A stretch of 64,000 nucleotides of DNA from Plicaturopsis crispa FD-325 SS-3 (taxonomy: Eukaryota > Basidiomycota > Agaricomycetes > Amylocorticiales > Amylocorticiaceae): NCBI GenBank assembly GCA_000827205.1, contig KN832555.1:1824472-1888471 (forward strand). Direction: 5' to 3'. Below the pieces are notes generated by a model, which made no database searches, was not told the DNA's origin, and was given only the letters and a program-made list of their open reading frames with translations. This document shows positions 22,733-32,915 of this stretch, in pieces (the first letter of the stretch is position 1; every line of letters starts with the position of its first letter). The position numbers and the translations under genes were made by a program.

Positions 22733-23444
22733 GGATTTTTCTTGAGATGATGGACCATTCCCGTTTACTCTTGATGTTATATGTTTTATTCCCCATCCGC
22801 GGATGGTTTTGCCTCTCAATATACCTTACGATCTGGGATAAGCGTCGTCCGTAGCGTTTCCAAACTACTCTTTACTTGCGGTCTTTAGTAGTTCTCTCTA
22901 TACCCACGAGGGCGGCGTTAGTGCACGCGTGTGTGAATGGGAAAGTGCTGTACAGAGTATAGACAGTGAGATCAAAATGTCTGATGCTTCTCCAAGGCAA
23001 CCGAAAGAGCGATGATAATACTTGTTATTCCTTTTGTCCCACCACTGCGCACTATCCGCGAAATTTCGCAAACGCTCTCTTTCACGACGCTCGTTTCTCG
23101 GTATTTACACAACACATACGCCTGCTGGTGGACCGAACGTAGACTGACAATAGAGTGAGTCTTCGAAGAATCCGTCTTGTCAATGTCAACTGACTGACCT
23201 TGCCAACCGTTTCACTGTTTCTTGGACGCCCTTGCAACCCCACTTTTTGCCGCTGATCGCCTTTCTTCCTCGACTCTCATCTTCAAACCCGGCTGGTCCA
23301 ATTTTCGCCCTACCTTGCTCCTCTTTGGTTGTAATATTTCATTTGCAACCGCTGTGAACATCACCGTCATCCTCTTCGACTTTGCGGTATTTCACGTACA
23401 GCCTTTGAGGTCCCTCTCCATTCCGCCAACCACATATTCCTACC
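22733..23444. other. Intergenic, heparinase-like to mucin-like gene
   Basis: 712 bp with no supported gene. The right 250 bases are rich in C/T runs and most likely the promoter and leader of the mucin-like gene. A long leader fits a highly expressed surface protein. Confidence 0.5.
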
Positions 23445-24700
23445 ATGTTATCCGCAAAGCCCAAAAAGCTTACCCTCACGCTCGTTTTTTACATCGCCAT
23501 CGCTATTGCCCTCGCAACCTCCGCAGACGCTAAGGGCTATGCCGCTATACCCGTTCACCGCCGTGATCATGGCAGCCTCAACCGCTTGATAAAAAAGCGG
23601 GCCACGTCCTCGGGCGACAATCTTGCTGGTGTGTTCGGAGGAGGTAGCCAGAATGCTGCCGCGCAGAACGCTGGTGATGCTCCTACTGTCACCAGCGCAG
23701 CAACAACCAGCGCAGCCTCGACATCAGCAGCTGCCGCGACCGTGACCACACCTACCACTTCCGCCGCTACCACTTCGGCAGCGACGACGACGGCTAAGAC
23801 ATCTGCCACCTCCGCTACTTCGAGTGTGGCGTCGAGTTCATCATCCTCCTTGACGTCCTCTACCCTTGTGAGTTTTCGTGGTATGTTGATATTATTAAGC
23901 CTAGCTGACTCCTTTGCTCGCAGTCATCTTCGTCTTCCAGCGGTCTTCTCGGCAGTATCTTGGGTGGTCTGACGTCCTCGACCACCACATCGACTACCTC
24001 TTCGACCACTTCGACTTCCTCCACCCCGTCGCCGACTCCCACGCCCACACCTACCCCAACGCCCACCACGAATGCTGCGGGCGTTGTCGTGACTCTCACG
24101 AGCTCCCAGGCCGCTGCTGCTGCCGCGACCACGACCTCTGCTGAGCCGTCCGGAGCAGGCAAGATCACCCGCACGACGCTCACCGTCCTCATCGTGATCG
24201 CAGCCAGCATTGGTGGTACCGCAATCATCTGGACCGTGATCAGGAAGTGGAAGTTCAAGCCCTCTTCCCAGTTCGAAGACCGCATGCAGCCCATCGACTG
24301 GCAGCCTACCTCAGACCCGTCTGGTCTGCCCACCCACCGTCGCGTCAGCTCCAACGCGTCCTCGTTCCACTCGTCCGGCCATGGCGAGGACAACATGACA
24401 GGACGTGGCTACTCCGACCCTGGGCATCCCGCTGCTGCCGCCATTCCTGATCATGACTTCACTGCCGGCCCCGCGAACCTTGCACCTGTTGGTGGCTACG
24501 CGGACCTCGCACGGGGTGCTAGCCCGGCGCCGTACCGGGGCCCGAGCCCGGGGCCATACCGTGGCCCAAGCCCTGCGCCACAGATGCAGGACCTCAGCCG
24601 TGGCCCGACCCTGACGCGCCCCAACTATGATCAATACGGTGTCCCCCTCCACCACCAGGGTGGCAGTGATGCTTACGACTACAACGGTGCTCGCTACTGA
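23445..24700 (+). CDS. Mucin-like single-pass membrane protein, possible wall-stress sensor
   Basis: Signal peptide (LTLTLVFYIAIAIALATSAD), then about 190 residues dominated by Ser, Thr and Ala with a PTPTPTPTPT stretch. Such regions are heavily O-mannosylated in fungi. One membrane helix follows (TLTVLIVIAASIGGTAIIWT), then a basic stop-transfer RKWKF and a 140-residue cytoplasmic tail. The tail carries repeats of P-Y-R-G-P-S-P. One intron (23868-23923) interrupts the Ser run. The layout is that of fungal Mid2/Wsc-type sensors, but no WSC cysteine domain is present. I therefore describe it by architecture only. Many basidiomycete proteins of this kind have no known function. Confidence 0.75.
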
Positions 24701-25133
24701 GTGGCATAGATTATAGGATAAGGGTATGGTCTGGGTTCTGGACTATTGAACTTGTTGATGATAGTTGGTCGCTGCTGTCACCGTTTTTCGACGAACTGCT
24801 CGTTTTGTTTGTTGTTTTCGTCACACCGAATACAATCTCCTTATCGCTGGACGCTAATTTCATGGCTCGTCATAGGGTCGCCTTCTTGTTTCCTACTGCT
24901 GGTCGAACATATCACATCCTTCATCGGTATATTTGCTACACTTCCTTTACTCTAGCTTTGTCTTCATCTTTACATATCTCTTCATGCATTCATGGTCATT
25001 GATATTGAACGTGTGAACGCTGAACGTTGAACAGACGTGACATGAATTAAACTCGGCCATTCTCTTGTGCGCATGCAAGGAGAGATGAACTGGGTTTGTT
25101 CTGGATCTGGCAGATGCAACAAATGTGTAGCGT
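24701..25133. other. Convergent intergenic region
   Basis: 433 bp between two gene ends. I see nothing beyond T-rich 3' untranslated sequence. Confidence 0.5.
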
Positions 25134-25601
25134 TTAGTTGATGGGTACCCATTCGCCGCGTCCCTTCCTAAACTTCCTCCCAGTCATAGCATATGCCCCG
25201 AAAGCGGGGAACATGGTGTACTCGTTCCCGTCCTCGTCGATATGCATTGTCTGAGCTACGCCCGGGGCCGAATAAATGTTGGCCTCCGGTCCTCGCACCA
25301 CATTGAATCCCTCAACCTCTTCGGGTTCATGGAGTTGGTCGAGAAGTTCTCGACGAACCCGGCGTAGGCGCTTTTCTGCGACCTGCCAGTCCAGGTGACG
25401 CTCGCGGAGGAGCGCCGTGAGCTTGGGCAGGCCTAGCGTCGCGGTATCTGGGCGGTCTTCCCAGAGATCGAGGATGGCCACCTTCAGGTCTTTATCTGAG
25501 ACTACCTGACAAGGGTCATGTTGTTAACTAACATCATTCGCATCATTGCAGATAGTTGACGCGACGGTAGCACGCACCACTGTTCGCGCGTTATCGGCCA
25601 T
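25134..25601 (-). CDS. Small conserved protein of unknown function
   Basis: About 131 residues. A tiny first exon (MADNARTV) joins through a roughly 72-base intron to VVSDKDLKVAILDLWEDRPD. The middle reads LGLPKLTALLRERHLDWQVA followed by EKRLRRVRR. The pattern W-x-V-x-E-K-R-(L/V)-R-(K/R) recurs in small fungal helical domains that precede MYND or other modules. The C-terminus has TMHIDEDGNEYTMFPAFGAY and a basic end (GRKFRKGRGEWVP). There is no signal peptide or membrane segment. I do not know its function. The start is inferred from the splice join, as the second exon has no suitable ATG in front of VVSDKD. Confidence 0.6.
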
Positions 25602-26011
25602 ATGTAGCGGTTATGCTCAGTATACGCAAGCGTTGTGCTGGTGGGTTGCTGGTGGGTGGGTTTCGTATATGTGGGGACGGAGGGGCGTAAAGATGGCATT
25701 ACATAGGACGACGGGAGAAGGGGGGAATAACCCCTATGTGTCTGACGCGAAGTGCTTACCGCGCGAGTCGCAGAGGCAGAGAGCCGTCTTACAGCCCCAC
25801 CATTAAGACGGAGAAGAGGACCTGGTGCCTCGTGGAGATGTCGATACGACATACGACGTCCAAGTATGATTGAATTTGACGTATGTGTGCGCATGGACGC
25901 ACGAGTCGTTATGCAGAGGTCCGGTACTTCGATAGTATACAACCCAAAACTACTGACAACGTTTATCAACTAGCGTCACAGAAGCAAGCAAATGGCTAGC
26001 GTACACATTTC
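25602..26011. other. Intergenic, upstream of the small conserved gene
   Basis: 410 bp. It contains open frames on both strands, but none has a recognisable domain or splice logic. It probably holds the promoter of the small gene and the 3' end of the Ima1-like gene. Confidence 0.4.
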
Positions 26012-27839
26012 TCATTCGTCGGCGACGGTGCGTCTACTAATTTCCCATGCTTTCCACGCAATTCCTGCAAGTGGAACTAAGGACACTGTATATACCCACC
26101 ACCAATTCCAGACATGTCGCCCGACCTCCCGCTGCGGACGGTCCCCCGATTGTCGGTATTGACTGTCGGTATCGTCCATGAGCAGCGTGCGCGCAAAAAG
26201 ACTTTCTAGACCAGTTGGATGCTCGGGAGCGAAAAATCGCTGGGGGTGAAGCCAAGAGTCTGACTGGCCATTTTTACCCAAAGACGAATGAGAGGCAGGA
26301 GGATTAGTGGGCGTCCAGTCCATGGCATCGCCATCTTCATCTTGGTCCATTCCGTCCGGGTTCACGATAGGTAGAGGGGACGGAAACGATGGCCGGCCAA
26401 ATATTGGGTTGGGTTTAGAAATGATGGGATTTGCAGAGAGGGAAAGCCCAGCGAGAAAATCGGGGTCGGCGGGTGTGATAGACCGCGCCACTCTGCCAGC
26501 GGTAGGCTCGGGGGTTGCAGTTGAGCGAGCAGATGAGGGGATGGTGTGCGAGTTAGTATTGATAAGGCGGATAGGTGGAGGATGTTGCAAGCGTAGAACA
26601 AAACATGAGACAGCGAGTATCTAAATGCATTCGTTAGTAACCCAGTCTGGGTGGAGGGAATGGGACGCACAGATAGTTCCAGAGCAAATACAATAGAGAA
26701 ATAGATGCGGCTCCGTATTGACGAAGGTTGGTATATATGTAGATGGTCTGAGGTTGAAGGATAAGACCAGGAAAGTGCGAGGAAAATGGAGGTGGATAAT
26801 CTAGACAACCACGCCATCATTTGTACGGCCTTAAAGGAAGCGCGATTCAGTATCTAGGGCAGCAGCGGTCGGAAAATGAGGAAGCTCACGATATATGTCT
26901 TTTTGCCTCTGACACGGACGTCGCGGCCTTGTCTGCGAGCTTTGCGAAAGGACGCATAGGTCGGGTCCCAGACAGTCCATAAAATCGATACCAGCGCAAT
27001 TACCGGTAGGATAGGCTGCAATATGTGCAGACGCGATGAGATCGGGTATGAAAACGTGCCTGTACGCATAGATGGGTTTGTCTTCCAGGATTTCAGCGGA
27101 CGAGCGGTACTTACCAGCGGCATTGCCTGCAAGAGCAGAGCCTAGGGTAGCAGCCCACAGAGCTCCTCGAATTCTCCAAGCCACCATCTCCACCCCGATT
27201 GTTTCCTTTTCCTTCCCTTTGCCCGACACCTGCCTCTTCTTCTTTCCTTTGCTTTCCTTCAACCAGCCCCCTAGAGCGCGGGTACGCGCCATATGATCCT
27301 TCTTTTTGATCTCTTCCTCGACGAGCGGTAGACAGTCGGTGCACACAGGTGGGTAACGCAAATGCAAGGATTCTCGATATTCGGGTAGCAGCTCGACGCG
27401 TCGGCTGTATTCCGGATCCTGATTCCGACGCGCTGTTTAGCATTAAGCACGCGCTACAGTAAGGGGACATACCTCTGGCGGTGGCAGATAGTTTGAAAGG
27501 AGATTCATAAGGAGCATTTGATTGGTTTGGCAGGTGTGGCAGAACGGGCCAGAACCGTACATCGTTGGTAAGCGGTCCTTGCTCGGCGAGGCTGGAAGTG
27601 GTTGTAAGGCATCTGCCCGGCGTATACTCTGAGAGAGACGCACCTCTCTTCGCAAACGACCGCACATTTAGGGACTCTTCGTGCATTGCAGGCTCGTCGG
27701 ACATTATTTCTCCGTGCGCATCATACCGGTTCCAGCAGCTGCAATGTGGACAACGGAAGGAGCGAGGGTTTTGGGGCATAGGCGATACAGTAGATTGACA
27801 GAAGAAACAAGAGACGTTGCTTGGTCGTCGAAATGCCAT
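26012..27839 (-). CDS. Ima1/Samp1-like inner nuclear membrane protein
   Basis: Ima1-type proteins sit in the inner nuclear membrane and help couple chromatin and the spindle-pole body or cytoskeleton to the envelope. The N-terminal zinc-binding domain is visible: VSCFFCQSTVSPMPQNPRSF, then RCPHCSCWNRYD, and later FCHTCQTNQMLLMNLLSNYL and CTDCLPLVEEEI, giving four CxxC pairs. A basic stretch (KGKKKRQVSGKGKEKE) and several hydrophobic segments follow (ILPVIALVSILWTVWDPTYA; LSTSIFLALSWSYP; a C-terminal WWWVYTVSLVPLAGIAW). Five short introns join these in frame. I start at MAFRRPSNVSC; the frame is open 23 codons further up to another possible start. It is divergent from the SNAPc gene. Confidence 0.75.
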
Positions 27840-28149
27840 CGCGTTAGAGGCCAAGTCGTGAATTTCGTGAAGAGCCTTGGTCGTGGTGGCGGAGAGAGTT
27901 GAAGGCAATCCAAATTTGGAAATACCTTCGGACTCAACGCTCGCGATGTTTTCGGCGTTTGCCGGTCGGCGCCTCCGCCGCCAATTCTTAATTTGGAGTT
28001 TGCTTCCGACTCAACGCTCACGATAAAGTTCACAGCCGCTTTTGATTTTATCCCCTGTACACCGTCTACCCGGGGTACTTTTTACTGTCTGAACCGCCGA
28101 CCTCTTGCACCGCTGCTTTAGCGCATTCTCTGTGGAATTTTTCGTTTTA
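27840..28149. promoter_or_regulatory. Divergent promoter, Ima1-like / SNAPc subunit, with a 35-bp direct repeat
   Basis: 310 bp between two divergent starts. Copies at 27913-27947 and 27990-28024 share aatttgga at the left and the core gactcaacgctc(g/a)cgat, with a variable 6-base patch between. They start 77 bp apart. They could be paired binding sites for a factor driving both genes. Confidence 0.45.
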
Positions 28150-29427
28150 ATGTCCGTGGCACCAGGACCCACCGCGGGACGTGGCGACATTACTCTCCAA
28201 CCGTCATATTTCACTTCCTCGCTCTTCGTGCATCCCTTTCGCGAGGATGTGTCGAATCTCGTCAGGCTCTTTAGCGACGCGTATGCGACGTCTCCTACTA
28301 CCCAGCCGTTTGCGTTATTCAAGACCATATGGAGTGAGGAGGGCTGGGTGTGGATGCATCTCAAAGTCTTTGACGCGCGCTCGCGCGACACATATTTGAA
28401 AGTCGTGATGAGGCTTTTCTTAGGTGCGCTGCATTCTTATGCTCAATCTCCGGCACTGTACTTAAAAAGATTCTACAGAGCGCATGGTCGAGACTGAACC
28501 GCCGCTGAACAGAGTGGTGGCGCTTTTCGGGCTGTACACATTCTTCCAAACTCAGCCTTCCACGTCCGGACCGTCACTTCATTCGGTCAAGCAGACATCG
28601 ATTCCGTTAGGTATGGACTTGTGTCTTTGCATGTTACCTCATTAACCGCTCGTTTTCTAGATCAGTATACGTCCCTTCTTGCATTGCCGGACCTGTTGAC
28701 AACTCCTGCACTCCAGCCTCTCAAATTGCACACAGTTTACATCCTCTCGACTCTTCTCAAAGCACAAATATTCTATATTGTTCCAGACTCCACCACATTC
28801 CCGTTAAATCCCCGAGAATTGCCCCGAGAAATATTCGTCGAAGACACCGACGACATGTCCGCCTCTCTTGCCGATGGAGCACAGGAAAGCGCCGTTCCAA
28901 AGAAAAAAGGTCGGCCATCGAAACGCGAAAAGGCCAAGAAAGCAAAGGATGCGCTCGTGCAACTAGACAAATGGCTAGAGAAGACTAACTACACGCCTCC
29001 CGGTTTGCCCAATGCCCCTCAAAATGGCAGCGGCTCGGAAGCTCCCGCGCCCATGACGACTCATGTTCTCATATCGCATCCCCCGACGACCACGCGGGAC
29101 AATTACCGTTCGCAAAAATACACCGTTCTCGACAAGTTTGCCTCGCAGCAGGACGCCGCCGGAAATGCACTGCTAGAGAAGGCGAACAAGACTATGCTCG
29201 CACGAATGAAGAAGCTTGACCAGCTTGCGGCTGCTCAGGGATTGGAGGTAGGTGGTGAGGGCGGCGAACGGACTGGACTGGAGAGGGTGGAGAAAGCGTT
29301 TGCCGAACTGGACAAGCCAGCGGCGGCAACTCGAACTGGAGGCATCTTGTCTTTGTTGGAAGGCAGCGGGCTGGACGAGGATGGAGACGACCGCGACGAC
29401 GATAACGCCATGGATACTGGGAGCTGA
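28150..29427 (+). CDS. SNAPc subunit 1 (SNAP43)-like protein
   Basis: Predicted subunit of the snRNA-activating complex, which binds the proximal sequence element and recruits Pol II or Pol III to snRNA genes. The first 150 residues match the SNAP43 pattern: HPFREDVSNLVRLFSDAYAT, then PFALFKTIWSEEGWVWMHLK, VVALFGLYTFFQTQP and LHTVYILSTLLKAQIFYIVP. The C-terminal half is charged. It has an AT-hook-like motif (KKKGRPSKREKAKKAK) that could touch DNA minor grooves, and an Asp-rich end (DEDGDDRDDDNAMD). Two short introns interrupt it (L-ERMVETEP and SIPL-DQYTSL). Start and stop are clear. The family call rests on pattern recognition and would need a profile search. Confidence 0.72.
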
Positions 29428-29752
29428 GCGCTTGCCCCCTCTGGATCGGTTACAGAGAAGTGCAGTCCGAGACTTGTAACTTGCTCCGCGGGCGCTTCGG
29501 GGTTCAACAACGAGGAAAATTCTGCACTGTCCTCAGACTCTTTGTGCGCGTTCAGCAGCCCGCTGGCACTGATATATACATATGTCTGTGCAGAGGAACC
29601 GTATATTTTATATGTTTTGAAACAAACGCTCGCGAGTGCGAACCTGAATAAAACGAATCCACGTGGTCGGCTGTAGTGGTATCAATTGATGGCCTTGTCC
29701 CGCCCACCCTTTACACAATTTCCAAATACCCCCATTCCCCCCATCCGCCGCC
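29428..29752. other. Intergenic, SNAPc subunit to Skn1/Kre6 gene
   Basis: 325 bp, tandem genes. The right part is C-rich leader sequence directly before the Skn1/Kre6 ATG. No gene seen. Confidence 0.5.
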
Positions 29753-32465
29753 ATGCCATCCCCTTATCCTTTTACCGCCAACCCGACTACGAATACAGGC
29801 TCGAGGCCTGTACAATATACCCAACAGCCTCAGTATTCCCAATCGTCGCTGTCCCAACCAGCTTCAATGGCGTCCATGGGCCCCAACGCTCGCCGGCAAT
29901 ACAACCAGGCACCTATGACTTCCCCCTCGACCACAAGTCTCCTCCCCCCTTCCGCTAGAGGCCAGCAGCAGAGCCTGCAGCCCGCATTTGCAAAGGGGCC
30001 GCCCCAGTTGCGCTCAATGGCAAGCACCAGCTCGTTGGTTCGTTTCTCTCACACCGCTACATGCAAGCGCTGCGTCACTAACTGCGGTCGTTGCTCTGTC
30101 TGCTCTTTAGAGTGATTCCGTACTCGGCGGCTCTTCTGCTGGGCGGTCACAACAGCCTGGTGCACCGTCAATATCCGACAAGGTGAGCGGCGAATCCTTG
30201 TTGCCATTCTATCGGCTCGACGTGTGCTGTGGCACTCTCACGACCCGCCCAACGAGCCACCCCAGCTAGCAGATTTGACTGACGGTGCTTATAATTTCCT
30301 AGTTCTCGCTGTCGCCCGACCCCGCGGCCTGGGGATCTGACCTTTCCCCGAACCACGCCGAACCCGATGACTACCTCCACAATCCCGATCCGCGACGTGA
30401 CCGAAAGAACGACAAGGGCGGAAATGTATTCACGTACCGAGGATTCACCAATCTCGGTTGTCTGGTCGTTCTCTGTACTGGACTTGTCACTCTTTTGTGA
30501 GTGACCATTCGTCTCACCGTTTAATTACTGGCGCATTGACCATCGCATTCGCAGTGCTGGATACCCCTTGATTACTTATTTCTCTAAGCATAAGCTTTCG
30601 ACTTTCGGCGCGTTTAACATCGGTGGTATCAATGCTAGCGGACAGGTTTGCGGTTTCCAGCCACTACAGGTTCTCCCCTGCTTACCCTGTCATTAGGTCC
30701 CAAGCATGCACGGAAACTGGGGATTGATTGATGTAGATACGCCGGAATCGGCCAAAACGATCAAGTCCTTCAACGATGGGTCGGAGATGCAGCTCGTGTT
30801 CAGCGACGAGTTTGAAACCGAAGGACGCACGTTCTATCCTGGCGATGACCCTTACTGGGAAGCGGTAGATCTGCACTACTGGTCGGTAAGTTGTCGTACT
30901 CAGTTCAGCTCTGTTACTTCTGTGCTCAACTCTATCATCAGACCAACAACATGGAGTGGTACGATCCTGCCGCTATCACCACTCGAAATGGATCCCTCAA
31001 AATCACGCTGGAGAAGAAGGAAACCCACCAATTGCACTACCAAGGTGGCATGATGAGTACCTGGAACAAGTTCTGCTTCACCGGTGGCTTGGTCGAGGCC
31101 GCCGTCACTCTTCCAGGTGTAAACAACATTGTGGGCCTGTGGCCCGCTGTTTGGGCTATGGGCAACTTAGGCCGTGCTGGTTACGGCGCTACACTGGAGG
31201 GCACGGTTAGTCCAAGTGTCTCGATCATAAATCGAGTCGATACTGACTATCTCCGAATTTCAGTGGCCGTACACTTACGACAATTGTGACGTGGGAACTG
31301 CACCCAATCAGACACTTAATGGCCTACCGATCGCCGCGACCGAGAACGGAGACAAAGGCAATGGCGGTGTACTTTCCTATCTGCCTGGCCAACGGCTCTC
31401 GCGGTGCACATGTGCTGGTGAATCGCACCCGGGACCCATGCACTCGGACGGTACATACGTGGGACGTTCTGCCCCTGAAATCGACATGTTCGAAGCACAG
31501 GTACGCTGATTTTCAAGATTTCGATCCCCCCAACTGTTTCTTTACAAATCGATCTCGATATAGGTGTCTGGTCAACTTGGTCACGTATCGCAGTCGGCGC
31601 AATGGGCTCCGTTCAACGCTGAATACTCATGGTTCAACACGACCGACAACTTGATTATACCAAATGCCACCAGCTCGCAGCTCAACTCGTATACTGGTGG
31701 TGTCTTCCAGCAGGCCACTTCCGTCGTCTCCATCACGAGTGAGCTTATTGTTCTTTTGTCCTATCCACATAGCTTACTCACGAATCAACCCTACAGACCA
31801 GCAGTGTTATGAAGGCAACGGGGGATGTTTCTCGGTTTACGGGTTCGAGTACAAGCCCGGATTCGACGGAGCGGTGCGTCTAGTTATGTTGCACGAAGGC
31901 AATGGATGACTCACATATTTCGAACAGTACGTTACCTGGCTCAACGATAACCAAGTGGCCTGGACCATCCGGTCGGGCGGTGTAGCCGCTGATACTCGTG
32001 TCGAAATCGGGCCAAGGCCGGTACCCCAGGAGCCCATGGTAGGCTTGAATCCCTCGCTGAAAAATAACATCAACTCAATCCCTCTGCAGTACCTTCTTGC
32101 CAACTTGGGTATGTCGGAGAACTTCGGCACAGTCGATGTCGAGCATCTTCCTTTCCCGTGCGTACTGGCCATGTCCCCGCTACGCTTTTGCTGACGTATA
32201 ATACCATTCAGTGTGACAATGTCAATAGACTATATCCGCGTGTACCAGCTGAAAGACGCGATCAACGTCGGCTGTGACCCCACAGATTTCCCGACTGCTG
32301 CATATATCGAACAGTGCGTAACATGTCGATTGCACCTTGAAGGTTACCCTCTAACCATTGTGCATCGACAGGTACCTCGAGGCATACACCAACCCCAATC
32401 TGACTACATGGGTAGACGACTATAAGCAACCGTGGCCTAAGAACAAATTCTTAGGTCAGTGTTAG
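29753..32465 (+). CDS. Skn1/Kre6-type beta-1,6-glucan synthesis protein (GH16)
   Basis: Type II Golgi/ER membrane protein required for beta-1,6-glucan in fungal walls. A disordered Ser/Gln/Pro-rich cytoplasmic part of about 150 residues is followed by GFTNLGCLVVLCTGLVTLFA (membrane helix). The GH16-like lumenal domain follows: LVFSDEFETEGRTFYPGDDP, WEAVDLHYWSTNNMEWYDP, GLWPAVWAMGNLGRAGYGAT, then APEIDMFEAQV, which carries the ExDxxE active-site motif intact. The C-terminus has VTMSIDYIRVYQ. Around ten short introns join in frame. The protein ends LGQC. Its neighbours are unrelated in function. The call is strong because the domain order and nearly every family block can be read. Confidence 0.92.
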
Positions 32466-32915
32466 GCGCGTTGTGTTCTGTACCGCACACGCGCTCGCGT
32501 ACGTATTGCACATCGCTGTTCTGTGCTGCCCTCGTATCCCGTGAACTCATACATGGTGACTTTCTTTTGACACATTCGTTTATATTCTGTATCTTCCTCG
32601 TGCTACTCTATTATCTTATACCTTTTTCTTATGCTTCAATCACAAACGGAATGGTTTCTGACTCTTACCTGGCCATTGAGTTCATCGTCGAGACCCGGTG
32701 CGTATGCTGTCCAGCGGTTTGCCCGCCATCCATGTCATCGATCTCTATTACTGCGGTCTGCCAGTGCCAGGCAAATGGTTTGATACATGTTTGTTATGGT
32801 TTCCATTGTGTTACTGTGGTAATACTACATAATTATGATATATACGACACCAAATGATGAGCCCAGGAAAGAGAACCGACGGAAAAATCTGCGAGTGTCA
32901 CTGAACGTGTACAAG
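32466..32915. other. Convergent intergenic region
   Basis: 450 bp between the ends of two converging genes. It is T/A-rich and consistent with two 3' untranslated regions. No gene seen. Confidence 0.5.

Noticed and set aside
23690-24070. Repeated Ser/Thr/Ala codons as a possible satellite
   Set aside because: They are coding low-complexity repeats of the mucin-like protein; codons vary within the repeats.
25502-25969. 155-codon minus-strand frame with a presequence-like start
   Set aside because: It overlaps the first exon of the small conserved gene, has no recognisable motif and no sensible continuation.
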